Below, piece after piece: positions 44,764 through 52,731 of a stretch of DNA of 53,056 bases. Made by a program: the position numbers and the translations under genes. The stretch is taken from NCBI RefSeq assembly GCF_913777995.1, contig NZ_CAJYVE010000001.1, positions 1 through 53,056 of the forward strand, written 5' to 3'. The stretch's first letter is position 1. Every line of letters begins with the position of its first letter. The notes under the pieces were generated by a model. The model was not told the origin of the DNA. It did not search any database and saw nothing but the letters and a program-made list of their open reading frames with translations. This DNA is from an uncultured Pseudomonas sp. Lineage in GTDB: Bacteria > Pseudomonadota > Gammaproteobacteria > Pseudomonadales > Pseudomonadaceae.

Positions 44764-46698
44764 GTGTCCGCTGTTCTCTCTCTCCTGCGCAGTCGCTTGC
44801 TGCGCCCCGTGTTCATTGCCCTTGGGGTGGCCCTGCTGGTGCAGGTGTTGGTGGCAGTGGCGTTGACGCGCAGCACGGTATCGGCACTGGAGGCCGATCT
44901 GGCGCGCACCCTGGGTGGTGATTCGCAACAGTTGTCCGCCCAGCTGGAGAAAGCCAGTAACGATGTCGCTGCGAGCCTGGATGCCCTGTCGGCTAATACC
45001 CGCCAGCGTCTGACCGAAGGTCTGTCGACCCGACTCAAGGACGAGCAGGCGCAATTGCGCGGTACGCTGGAAAAGAGCCTGCGCGAGTCTGCCAACGATA
45101 TGGCTGAGCTGCTGGCTGCCGTTGCTCCGCGCGCCATGTGGGATAACGACACGCCGACCCTTTCCGAATTCGCACGGCGTGCCCAGCGCAATCCCAACGT
45201 GTTGTTCGTCATCTACGACGACGCTTCTGGTGAGCACCTGACCCGCTATCTGGATCGCGATAACCCCAAGATCAAGGCCTTGCTGGCCAAGGGGCAGGGT
45301 GAGCGCGCCATGGACAAGGTGCTCGATGCGGCCAAGAGTGATCCGGGCGTGTATTACCTGGAAGCTTCGATCAGCCCCAACGGTGTGGAAATCGGCAAGG
45401 TGCGCATGGGGGTTTCCACCGGTGCCGTGGAAGAAAGCCTGCAGGCTCTCGACCAGCGCTTCTCTGCGCTCATCGCCAGCGGCGACAAGCTGGTTTCCGA
45501 TAGCCTGACGCAGGCGGCGGCCGGCAGTTCCGCAGCGTTGCGCAGCCGTCTGCAAGAGGCGCAAGGCACTGCCCAGAAAATGGCGGGCAACACCAGTGCC
45601 GCCGTGCAAGGCGCCGCCGAGACTCTGCGCTGGAGAATCGGCATGAGCCTGGCGCTGGTTGGCCTGGGTGTGTTGCTGCTGGTGGCCGTGGTGCTGGGGC
45701 ATCGAGTGGTGAGCAAGCTGCGCCTGCTGATCGTGGCGTTGAACGACCTGGCGGCAGGTGAGGGGGACCTGACCAAGCGGGTCAGGCTCGACAGCAATGA
45801 CGAGATCGGTGACATGTCGGCGGCGGTCAACCGTTTCGTCGACAAGCTGCAGCCTATCGTCCGCGAGGCGGGGGAGGTGGCGCAGCGTACCGGTGTCGAG
45901 ATTGGCGTGATGAGTCAGCGCAATGCCGGTGCGGATGCGGCAGCCGAGCGTCAGCGCGACGAAGTGGCGGCCAGCCTTCAGGCGCTGGAGCGCATGGCGG
46001 ATGAGGCGCAGAACGAAAGCCAGACCATGCAGGCTGCCCTGCAGCAGGTCGAGGGTATCAAGCGTGCAACCGACGAGACCACCCGTACGGCGGGTCAGGT
46101 CGGAGGGCTGATCGAGGCGCTGGCCGGGCAGGTGGAAACCGGTGCCCAGGTGATCGAGCGGCTGGCGCAGCAGAGTGAGCAGATTGAAGTGGTGCTCGAA
46201 GTGATCCATGGCATTGCCGAGCAGACCAACCTGCTGGCGCTGAACGCGGCCATCGAGGCGGCGCGTGCCGGTGAGACCGGGCGCGGTTTTGCGGTGGTCG
46301 CCGACGAGGTGCGGGCCCTGGCCAGCAAGACGCAGAGTTCCACCGGCGATATCCAGGAGCACATCGGTGCCTTGCAGCGTGGTGCCAAGGAGGCAGTGGC
46401 GGCCATCGACCAGGCCGGCAAGCAGGCCCGGGAGGGGTTGGCTGTGCTGCGTGACAGCGTCCGTCTGCAGCAAACCGTGCAGGAATCGGTGGAGCAGGTG
46501 CACTCGGCGATTGGTCTGGCGACCCAGGCGGCGGTGCATCAGGCCGAGGGCGCTCAGGCGGTGCGTGGACGGGTCGAGGTGATTCATGCCCAGGCCGAGC
46601 GCGCCGCGCAGGCGGTTTCGGAAACCACCGCCAGTGGCAAGGTGCTCAATGGTCTGGCTGCGCAGCTCAAGGCCAGTCTGGGGCAGTTCAAGGCTTGA
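44764..46698 (+). CDS. Methyl-accepting chemotaxis protein
   Basis: The 644-residue chemoreceptor has a first membrane segment at about residues 13-34 and a 255-residue periplasmic ligand-binding region without a domain I can name. The second segment is at about 292-314 ([20 protein letters not shown]), with a HAMP domain to about 370 and a cytoplasmic signalling domain. The hairpin tip [20 protein letters not shown] is near residue 485. No C-terminal pentapeptide for CheR/CheB docking is seen. The start is GTG at 44764 with AAGGAG at 44751-44756. Ligand unknown. It lies between purA and the tRNA genes as a single-gene unit. Confidence 0.9.
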   Translation: MSAVLSLLRSRLLRPVFIALGVALLVQVLVAVALTRSTVSALEADLARTLGGDSQQLSAQLEKASNDVAASLDALSANTRQRLTEGLSTRLKDEQAQLRGTLEKSLRESANDMAELLAAVAPRAMWDNDTPTLSEFARRAQRNPNVLFVIYDDASGEHLTRYLDRDNPKIKALLAKGQGERAMDKVLDAAKSDPGVYYLEASISPNGVEIGKVRMGVSTGAVEESLQALDQRFSALIASGDKLVSDSLTQAAAGSSAALRSRLQEAQGTAQKMAGNTSAAVQGAAETLRWRIGMSLALVGLGVLLLVAVVLGHRVVSKLRLLIVALNDLAAGEGDLTKRVRLDSNDEIGDMSAAVNRFVDKLQPIVREAGEVAQRTGVEIGVMSQRNAGADAAAERQRDEVAASLQALERMADEAQNESQTMQAALQQVEGIKRATDETTRTAGQVGGLIEALAGQVETGAQVIERLAQQSEQIEVVLEVIHGIAEQTNLLALNAAIEAARAGETGRGFAVVADEVRALASKTQSSTGDIQEHIGALQRGAKEAVAAIDQAGKQAREGLAVLRDSVRLQQTVQESVEQVHSAIGLATQAAVHQAEGAQAVRGRVEVIHAQAERAAQAVSETTASGKVLNGLAAQLKASLGQFKA

Positions 46699-46701
46699 TA
46701 T

Positions 46702-46740
46702 GGCATGAGCCGCACCGGTTGTGCCGGTGCGGCTCATGCC
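46702..46740 (+). terminator. Strong hairpin after the chemoreceptor gene
   Basis: A perfect 17-bp stem, 46702-46718 with 46724-46740, has the loop TTGTG. It lies four bases after the stop codon at 46696-46698. There is no T run, but the stem is unusually long and GC-rich. Confidence 0.75.
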
Positions 46741-46770
46741 AATACTGTTCAGTTAGTCGGTATGTGGCTT

Positions 46771-46872
46771 GGTGGGAGCGGTTTTAGCCGCGAAAGCGCC
46801 AGGAAATTCAATGCATCTGCTGTGAGCATGCGGTCGCTTCGCGGCTGAAGCCGCTCCTACCCGGTCTAACTG
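46771..46872. repeat. REP-doublet repeat unit, copy C
   Basis: ggtgggagcggttttagccgcg (left stem) and cgcttcgcggctgaagccgc (right stem, from 46834) flank the spacer attcaatgcatctgc, then tgtgagcatgcg. From tgcatctgctgtgagcatg onward it is almost identical to copy B at 17268-17369, including the end cctacccggtctaactg. It lies between the chemoreceptor hairpin and the tRNA terminator. Confidence 0.82.
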
Positions 46873-46958
46873 ACCAGTATTGCCCGCCGCTGTGCGAGTC
46901 TGCAGCCTATATCGCGGTTGAGGGGGATATTGGAGAGAAAGCAGGTAAGGCAGAAAGC

Positions 46959-46987
46959 ACAAAACCGAGCACTTGGCTCGGTTTTGT
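46959..46987 (-). terminator. Terminator of the tRNA-Leu operon
   Basis: ACAAAACCGAGC (46959-46970) pairs with GCTCGGTTTTGT (46976-46987), a 12-bp stem. Read on the minus strand, it follows the CCA end of the downstream tRNA by six bases and ends in GGTTTTGTGCTTTC. Confidence 0.85.
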
Positions 46988-46993
46988 CTGAAT

Positions 46994-47080
46994 TGGTGCC
47001 CAGGAGAAGACTCGAACTTCCACGACCGTAAGGTCACCAGCACCTGAAGCTGGCGTGTCTACCAATTTCACCACCTGGGC
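46994..47080 (-). tRNA. tRNA-Leu (anticodon CAG)
   Basis: An 87-nt class II tRNA with encoded CCA end (tgg at 46994-46996). The acceptor stem GCCCAGG/CCTGGGC is complete. The anticodon stem CCAGC/GCTGG holds the loop TTCAGGT with anticodon CAG. The long variable arm is GACC-TTAC-GGTC on the minus strand. It is the downstream of two near-identical copies. Confidence 0.97.
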
Positions 47081-47147
47081 GGGTATTGCGTATGATGCGA
47101 ATCTTAAGACTCTGCATCGCCTCAAGACAAGGTCTTGAGTTTTGAAT

Positions 47148-47234
47148 TGGTGCCCAGGAGAAGACTCGAACTTCCACGGCCGTAAGGCCACCAGCACCTG
47201 AAGCTGGCGTGTCTACCAATTTCACCACCTGGGC
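47148..47234 (-). tRNA. tRNA-Leu (anticodon CAG), second copy
   Basis: An 87-nt copy with the same acceptor, D, anticodon and T arms as the gene at 46994-47080. It differs at only two positions, both in the variable arm: GGCC-TTAC-GGCC instead of GACC-TTAC-GGTC, a compensatory G-C for A-U pair. A hairpin in the 67-bp spacer (CTCAAGAC/GTCTTGAG, about 47121-47139) may serve as a processing signal. Transcribed first from the promoter at 47318-47346. Confidence 0.97.
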
Positions 47235-47317
47235 AACTCGTTGCTTTGAGCTTTAATTTCGTTTGAAATCAAGGCTTCGTGCAACTCAACGTTGGCTTGG
47301 CCTCCGTTGTGGTGCGC

Positions 47318-47346
47318 ATCATAGGGATGGCTCGAAAGCCTGTAAA
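47318..47346 (-). promoter_or_regulatory. Sigma-70 promoter of the tRNA-Leu operon
   Basis: On the minus strand: -35 TTTACA (47341-47346), a 17-base spacer (47324-47340), -10 TATGAT (47318-47323), then the GC-rich discriminator GCGCACC typical of stringently controlled stable-RNA promoters. The leader to the first tRNA is about 75 bases. Confidence 0.88.
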
Positions 47347-47349
47347 GCT

Positions 47350-47374
47350 CTTTTTTCAGGTTTTTGAAAAAAAG
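47350..47374 (-). promoter_or_regulatory. Candidate UP element upstream of the tRNA promoter
   Basis: A nearly pure A/T stretch, CTTTTTTTCAAAAACCTG then AAAAAAG on the minus strand, lies directly upstream of the -35 hexamer. Its arms CTTTTTTCA (47350-47358) and TGAAAAAAAG (47365-47374) are also inverted repeats. Placement fits an RNA-polymerase alpha-subunit UP element; it also lies in the divergent rnr leader region. Confidence 0.5.
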
Positions 47375-47459
47375 TGACCGGGTGTGTGAAATGGCCGCTT
47401 AGCGTTTCAAACCCGTATATGCGAAACTGCGCCCTTACAGACAAGGTGAACAAATACTA

Positions 47460-50072
47460 ATGGCCGATTGGCAGTCCCTCGATCCCGAGGCCGCTCGTGA
47501 AGCGGAAAAATACGAAAACCCCATTCCCAGCCGTGAGCTGATCCTGCAGCACCTCGCTGAGCGTGGATCGCCCGCCGCCCGTGAACAACTGGTCGACGAA
47601 TTCGGCCTGACCACCGAAGACCAGATCGAAGCCCTGCGTCGGCGCCTGCGCGCCATGGAACGTGACGGTCAGCTCATCTATACCCGGCGCGGCACCTATG
47701 CCCCGGTAGACAAGCTGGACCTGATCCTCGGCCGCATCATCGGCCACCGCGACGGCTTCGGCTTCCTGTCGCCCGACGACGGCTCCGATGATCTGTTCCT
47801 CAGCCCCGCGCAGATGCGCCTGGTGTTCGACGGCGACCGCGCCCTGGCGCGTGTCTCGGGCTTCGATCGTCGTGGCCGTCGTGAAGGCGTGATCGTCGAA
47901 GTCATTTCCCGTGGGCATGAAACCGTGGTGGGTCGCTATTACGAAGAAAGCGGCATCGGTTTCGTCATCCCGGACAACCCCAAGATCCAGCAGGAAGTGC
48001 TGGTGACCCATGGCCGCAATGGCGGCGCCAAGGTGGGTCAGTTCGTCGCGGTGAAAATCACCCACTGGCCGACCCCGCGCTTCCAGCCCCAGGGTGACGT
48101 GGTCGAGGTGGTGGGCAACTACATGGCCCCCGGCATGGAAATCGATGTCGCGCTGCGCAGCTACGACATCCCGCACGTCTGGCCCCAGGGTGTGCTGAAA
48201 GAGGCCGGTCGCCTCAAGCCCGAGGTCGAGGAAAAGGACAAGGTCAACCGCATCGACCTGCGTCACCTGCCGTTCGTGACCATCGACGGCGAAGACGCTC
48301 GCGACTTCGACGACGCCGTGTACTGCGAGCCGCGCCCCGGCAAGCTGCGCCTGTTCTCCGGCGGCTGGAAGCTCTACGTCGCCATCGCCGACGTCTCCAG
48401 CTACGTGAAGGTGGGGTCGGCGCTGGACGCCGAGGCCCAGGAGCGCGGCAACTCGGTGTACTTCCCCGAGCGCGTGGTGCCGATGCTCCCCGAGGAACTG
48501 TCCAACGGGTTGTGCTCGCTCAACCCGCATGTCGATCGCCTGGCCATGGTCTGCGAGATGGACTTCTCCAAGACCGGCGAGATGATCGACTACGTCTTCT
48601 ACGAGGCGGTGATCCACTCCCACGCACGGCTGACCTACAACAAGGTCAGCACCATGCTGGAGCACTCGCGCACTGCCGAGGCGCGCAAGCTGCGTGACGA
48701 GTACAGCGAGGTGGTGTCGCACCTCAAGCCCCTGTATGCCCTGTACAAGGCGCTGCTCGGCGCCCGCCACGTGCGTGGTGCGATTGACTTCGAGACCCAG
48801 GAGACCCGTATCGTCTTCGGTGCCGAGCGCAAGATCGCCGAGATCCGTCCGACCACCCGCAACGATGCTCACAAGCTGATCGAGGAGTGCATGCTGGCGG
48901 CCAACGTGGCCACCGCCGAGTTCCTCAAGAAGCACGAGATTCCGGCGTTGTACCGGGTTCACGAAGGACCGCCTCCGGAGCGCCTGGAAAAACTCACCGC
49001 GTTCCTCGGTGAGCTGGGCCTGTCGCTGCACAAAGGCAAGGAGGGGCCGTCACCCAAGGATTATCAGGCCTTGCTGGCGGCCATTCGCGAGCGGCCGGAT
49101 CACCACCTGATCCAGACCGTGATGCTGCGCTCGCTGAGCCAGGCGATCTACACCTCGGACAACAACGGCCACTTCGGTCTGAATTACGAGGCCTACACGC
49201 ACTTCACCTCGCCGATCCGCCGTTATCCCGATCTGCTGACCCATCGGGCGATCCGCAGCGTGATTCGCTCCAAGCGCGAGACGCCGCATGTGCGCCGCGC
49301 CGGTGCCGCGACGATTCCCAAGGCACGTATTTATCCGTACGACGAAAACAGCCTGGAGCAACTCGGCGAGCAATGTTCGATGACCGAGCGCCGCGCCGAC
49401 GAGGCGACCCGCGACGTGGTCAACTGGCTCAAGTGCGAGTACATGAAAGACCGCGTGGGCGAGACCTTCCAGGGTGTCATCACCGCAGTGACCGGTTTCG
49501 GTCTGTTCGTCGAACTGAAAGACATCTACGTCGAAGGCATGGTGCACGTCACTGCGCTGCCAGATGACTACTACCACTTCGACCCTGTGCATCACCGCCT
49601 GGCTGGCGAGCGCAGCGGGCGCAGCTACCGCCTGGGCGACACCGTCGAAGTCACGGTGATGCGCGTCAACCTCGATGAGCGCAAGATCGATTTCGAGGTG
49701 TCCAAGAAGTCCGCCAGTGCGCCAGCGCCGCGCAAGCGTGAAGTACGCAGTGGTACGCCGTTCGACGAGCCAGCGCCAACGCCTGCGCCGGCACCGACCG
49801 CCAAGCCTGCCAAGGGCGAAGGTCGGCGCGGCGCGTCCAAGCGGGCCGTGGCCGATGCCTACTACCCCAGCGATGCGGTGGCCAAGAACGCCGAGGTGCG
49901 CAAGAGCCGGGAAATGAAGAAAGCCCTGCTGGCCGAAGCCAAGAGCGGTGGCAAATCTTCGGGCAAGTCGGGGCGGGGCGGCAATGACGCTTCGCGTGGC
50001 AGCGAGTCGTCGGGCAAGCCCACCAAGCATCGCAAGGGGCCTTCGCGTTCCAAGTCCAAGGGCAAGTCATGA
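47460..50072 (+). CDS. rnr: Ribonuclease R
   Basis: RNase R is the 3'-5' exoribonuclease that degrades structured RNA and takes part in rRNA and tRNA quality control. The 870-residue protein has an N-terminal helix-turn-helix (RELILQHLAERGSPAAREQLVDEF), cold-shock/OB domains (DGFGFLSPDDGSDDLFLS near 97), and the RNB catalytic domain with DARDFDDAVY near 280 supplying the metal-binding Asp residues. An S1 domain (TFQGVITAVTGFGLFVELKD near 671) precedes a long Lys/Ser/Gly-rich basic tail from about 760. ATG at 47460 lacks a strong Shine-Dalgarno (AAGGTG 13 bases upstream). rlmB overlaps by four bases. Confidence 0.96.
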   Translation: MADWQSLDPEAAREAEKYENPIPSRELILQHLAERGSPAAREQLVDEFGLTTEDQIEALRRRLRAMERDGQLIYTRRGTYAPVDKLDLILGRIIGHRDGFGFLSPDDGSDDLFLSPAQMRLVFDGDRALARVSGFDRRGRREGVIVEVISRGHETVVGRYYEESGIGFVIPDNPKIQQEVLVTHGRNGGAKVGQFVAVKITHWPTPRFQPQGDVVEVVGNYMAPGMEIDVALRSYDIPHVWPQGVLKEAGRLKPEVEEKDKVNRIDLRHLPFVTIDGEDARDFDDAVYCEPRPGKLRLFSGGWKLYVAIADVSSYVKVGSALDAEAQERGNSVYFPERVVPMLPEELSNGLCSLNPHVDRLAMVCEMDFSKTGEMIDYVFYEAVIHSHARLTYNKVSTMLEHSRTAEARKLRDEYSEVVSHLKPLYALYKALLGARHVRGAIDFETQETRIVFGAERKIAEIRPTTRNDAHKLIEECMLAANVATAEFLKKHEIPALYRVHEGPPPERLEKLTAFLGELGLSLHKGKEGPSPKDYQALLAAIRERPDHHLIQTVMLRSLSQAIYTSDNNGHFGLNYEAYTHFTSPIRRYPDLLTHRAIRSVIRSKRETPHVRRAGAATIPKARIYPYDENSLEQLGEQCSMTERRADEATRDVVNWLKCEYMKDRVGETFQGVITAVTGFGLFVELKDIYVEGMVHVTALPDDYYHFDPVHHRLAGERSGRSYRLGDTVEVTVMRVNLDERKIDFEVSKKSASAPAPRKREVRSGTPFDEPAPTPAPAPTAKPAKGEGRRGASKRAVADAYYPSDAVAKNAEVRKSREMKKALLAEAKSGGKSSGKSGRGGNDASRGSESSGKPTKHRKGPSRSKSKGKS

Positions 50073-50821
50073 GTGAGCTGGAAAAAGTCTACGGCGTGCA
50101 TGCCGTAGAGGCCTTGTTGCGTCACCACCCCAAGCGGGTCAAGCAGATCTGGCTGGCCGAAGGGCGCAGCGAGCCGCGCGTGCAGACGCTGGTCGAACTG
50201 GCCGGGCAGAATCGTGTGCAGATTGGCCAAGCCGAGCGTCGCGAGATGGATGCCTGGGTCGAGGGCGTGCACCAGGGCGTGGTCGCCGAAGTCAGCCCCA
50301 GCCAGGTCTGGGGCGAAGCGATGCTCGACGAGCTGCTGGAGCGCCATGAGGGTACGCCGCTGCTGCTGGTGCTCGATGGCGTGACCGACCCGCACAACCT
50401 CGGTGCCTGCCTGCGTACTGCCGATGCCGCAGGGGCGCTGGCAGTGATCGTGCCCAAGGACAAGTCCGCGACGCTCAACGCCACGGTGCGCAAGGTCGCC
50501 TGTGGCGCAGCTGAGGTCATCCCGCTGGTGGCGGTCACCAACCTGGCGCGCAGCCTGGAAAAGCTGCAGAAGCGCGGAGTGTGGATCGTCGGTACCGCTG
50601 GTGAGGCCGAGCAGGAGCTTTATGCCCAGGATCTCACCGGCCCGATCGCCATCGTCATGGGCGCCGAAGGCAAAGGCATGCGTCGCCTGACCCGCGAGCA
50701 CTGTGACTTCCTGGTGCGCCTGCCCATGGCTGGCAGCGTCAGCAGCCTCAATGTCTCGGTGGCCACCGGCGTGTGCCTGTTCGAGGCCCTGCGCCAGCGC
50801 AAGGTGCCGCGCGCCAGTTAA
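50069..50821 (+). CDS. rlmB: 23S rRNA (guanosine-2'-O-)-methyltransferase RlmB
   Basis: RlmB methylates G2251 of 23S rRNA. The 250-residue SpoU/TrmH (SPOUT) enzyme has an N-terminal substrate-binding domain (YGVHAVEALLRHHPKRV) and motifs 1 to 3: LDGVTDPHNLGACLRTADA near 106, VMGAEGKGMRRL near 196, and LPMAGSVSSLNVSVATG near 218. These form the knotted SAM site. The ATGA overlap with rnr indicates coupled translation and shared function in rRNA metabolism. Confidence 0.96.
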   Translation: MSELEKVYGVHAVEALLRHHPKRVKQIWLAEGRSEPRVQTLVELAGQNRVQIGQAERREMDAWVEGVHQGVVAEVSPSQVWGEAMLDELLERHEGTPLLLVLDGVTDPHNLGACLRTADAAGALAVIVPKDKSATLNATVRKVACGAAEVIPLVAVTNLARSLEKLQKRGVWIVGTAGEAEQELYAQDLTGPIAIVMGAEGKGMRRLTREHCDFLVRLPMAGSVSSLNVSVATGVCLFEALRQRKVPRAS

Positions 50822-50826
50822 AAGCG

Positions 50827-50919
50827 CCAAGCTACAAGCTGCAAGGAGAAGCGGGCGGGGCGGCCTCGGTATCTGTTGCTCGCCATGATCTGCTTTTGTC
50901 TTGCAGCTTGCAGCTTGTA
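50827..50919. repeat. Inverted repeat of the 'aagctgcaag' type after rlmB
   Basis: ccaagctacaagctgcaag (50827-50845) is complementary to the segment cttgcagcttgcagcttgta (50900-50919), with a GC-rich 54-base loop. It follows the rlmB stop by five bases and could end rlmB transcripts. It looks like a dispersed Pseudomonas repeat, but no second copy lies in the window. Confidence 0.65.
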
Positions 50920-50946
50920 AAACTGCTCAAATATTCGCCAATGTCC

Positions 50947-50975
50947 TTGCGCCGCCTCCGGCCCTTCTCTACAAT
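50947..50975 (+). promoter_or_regulatory. Promoter of the rpsF operon
   Basis: TTGCGC (50947-50952), a 17-base spacer, and TACAAT (50970-50975), followed by the GC-rich sequence tgcgcccc. This would start a leader of about 110 bases before rpsF at 51093. Confidence 0.7.
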
Positions 50976-50982
50976 TGCGCCC

Positions 50983-51092
50983 CTTGCCGTCACGGCAGGC
51001 CTTCATGTGCCTGCAGGCGGGCAAGACACAACGAGTCATTCACTCCTTGTCTGACCGTGCAAGCGGCAGGCTACAACCCGTAAGGAGCATTC
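50983..51092 (+). promoter_or_regulatory. rpsF leader, candidate S6:S18 autoregulatory RNA
   Basis: The leader is rich in complementary segments: ccgtcacgg, tgcctgcaggcgggca, AGACA near 51026 with TGTCT near 51049, and gaccgtgc with gcggcaggc just before the ribosome-binding site TAAGGAG. Many bacteria carry an S6:S18-binding leader with an exposed CCG upstream of rpsF. I infer one here from position and CCG-containing stems only; I did not match the full consensus. Confidence 0.35.
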
Positions 51093-51518
51093 ATGCGTCA
51101 TTACGAAATCATCTTCCTGGTCCACCCGGATCAGAGCGAGCAAGTCGGCGGCATGGTAGAGCGTTACACCAAGCTGATCGAAGAAGACGGCGGCAAGATC
51201 CACCGTCTGGAAGACTGGGGCCGTCGTCAACTGGCCTACGCCATCAACAACGTTCACAAGGCTCACTACGTGATGCTGAACGTTGAGTGCACCGGCAAGG
51301 CCCTGGCCGAGCTGGAAGACAACTTCCGCTACAACGATGCCGTGATCCGTAACCTGGTCATCCGTCGCGACGAAGCCATCACTGGCCAGTCCGAGATGCT
51401 CAAGGCTGAAGAAAACCGCAGCGAGCGCCGTGAGCGTCGCGACCGTCCTGAGCACGCTGACAGCGCCGATGGCGACGACAGCGACAACAGCGACAACAGC
51501 GATAACGCTGACGAGTAA
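51093..51518 (+). CDS. rpsF: 30S ribosomal protein S6
   Basis: S6 binds the central domain of 16S rRNA together with S18. The 141-residue protein starts [20 protein letters not shown] and contains [20 protein letters not shown] near 38, both diagnostic. The C-terminus is an acidic tail (repeats of Asp-Asn-Ser), where modification enzymes such as RimK add glutamates. The tail is encoded by short repeats gacaacagc at 51477-51500. The TAAGGAG ribosome-binding site lies seven bases before ATG at 51093. Confidence 0.98.
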   Translation: MRHYEIIFLVHPDQSEQVGGMVERYTKLIEEDGGKIHRLEDWGRRQLAYAINNVHKAHYVMLNVECTGKALAELEDNFRYNDAVIRNLVIRRDEAITGQSEMLKAEENRSERRERRDRPEHADSADGDDSDNSDNSDNADE

Positions 51519-51546
51519 TCCACGGACCTTTTGAGGAGCCTATTAC

Positions 51547-51777
51547 ATGGCACGTTTCTTCCGTCGTCGTAAATTCTGCCGTTTCACCGCTGAAGGCGTG
51601 AAAGAGATCGACTTCAAGGATCTCAACACCCTGAAGGCCTACGTATCGGAAACCGGCAAAATCGTTCCAAGCCGCATCACCGGTACCAAAGCCCGTTATC
51701 AGCGTCAGCTGGCCACCGCTATCAAGCGCGCCCGCTTCCTGGCCTTGCTGCCTTACACCGACAGCCACGGCCGCTGA
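51547..51777 (+). CDS. rpsR: 30S ribosomal protein S18
   Basis: The 76-residue S18 begins [20 protein letters not shown] and contains [20 protein letters not shown], the conserved S18 block. It binds 16S rRNA as a heterodimer with S6. It follows rpsF after 28 bases, with GAGGAG before the ATG at 51547. Confidence 0.98.
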   Translation: MARFFRRRKFCRFTAEGVKEIDFKDLNTLKAYVSETGKIVPSRITGTKARYQRQLATAIKRARFLALLPYTDSHGR

Positions 51778-51815
51778 GACCGGGTCGTCGACAAGCGTAA
51801 CAAGGGATAGATCGC

Positions 51816-52712
51816 ATGCGCGCCCTGGCTGAATTGATCATGCGCGGCCGTATGCAGGCCACCCTCGCGGTGGTCGGATGTGCGGCATTGCCGCTGCTGT
51901 TCTGGTTGAGTGCTGCCGCAGGAAGCCTGGTGCTCCTGCGACGCGGGTTCAGTGATGCCGCCGGCATCCTGGCCTGGGCTCTGCTGCCGGCCTTGGCCTG
52001 GTGGTATTTCGGCGAACCGCGCACCGCTCTGGTGCTGGTCGGAACGCTGGGCCTGGCAATGGTTTTGCGTGCCAGCGAGTCTTGGGCCCGTGTATTACTC
52101 GCCAGTGTGGCGTGGGGACTGTTGTACGCAGTGATTCTGGGAGCGGTGTTCCGCGAACCCATCGAGCAGTTGGCGCAGGAGATACAGAAACACCTGCCTG
52201 CCATGCTCGGTGACCTCTACGCACAGATGAGCGTAGAAGAGCGGAGCCGCCTGGGGTCACTGATCGCACCGGTGCTCAACGGCCTTATAGCGACATTGCT
52301 GCAGATCGTCAGCGTGCTGAGCCTGATGTTGGGGCGTTACTGGCAGGCTTTGTTGTACAACCCTGGCGGTTTCGGGCGCGAATTCCGGGCCTTGAGACTG
52401 TCGCCGGTGCCGATGCTGGTACTGGTGGTCGCCATGCTGTTGGGGCCGAATTTCGGTGCACACATGGCCATGCTGACACCTCTGTGCAGCGTGCCACTGG
52501 TCTTCGCCGGCCTCTCGCTGATGCATGCGCAGGTGGCTGACAAGCGCCTGGGCAAGTTCTGGCTGGTGGGGATGTACATCATGCTGGTGGTATCGACGCA
52601 GTTGATCTATCCGTTGCTCGTGGTCTTGGCCATTGTCGACAGCCTGATTGATTTTCGCGGCCGCCGGGGGTCGAAAGACACCGGAAGTGGTCCTGCGAAC
52701 GGTGAAGGTTAA
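51816..52712 (+). CDS. DUF2232-like integral membrane protein of unknown function
   Basis: The 298-residue protein has about seven to eight membrane segments (for example residues 13-40, 48-65, 85-110, 150-172, 190-215, 235-250). A charged loop near 115-140 (REPIEQLAQEIQKHLPAM) separates two halves. It resembles the DUF2232 / YybS family and corresponds to PA4933 by position. It lies between rpsR and rplI, and in most Pseudomonas this slot is conserved, but no function is known to me. ATG at 51816 with AGGGATAGA upstream. Confidence 0.75.
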   Translation: MRALAELIMRGRMQATLAVVGCAALPLLFWLSAAAGSLVLLRRGFSDAAGILAWALLPALAWWYFGEPRTALVLVGTLGLAMVLRASESWARVLLASVAWGLLYAVILGAVFREPIEQLAQEIQKHLPAMLGDLYAQMSVEERSRLGSLIAPVLNGLIATLLQIVSVLSLMLGRYWQALLYNPGGFGREFRALRLSPVPMLVLVVAMLLGPNFGAHMAMLTPLCSVPLVFAGLSLMHAQVADKRLGKFWLVGMYIMLVVSTQLIYPLLVVLAIVDSLIDFRGRRGSKDTGSGPANGEG

Positions 52713-52731
52713 AAGTTAAGAGGATTTCCAC

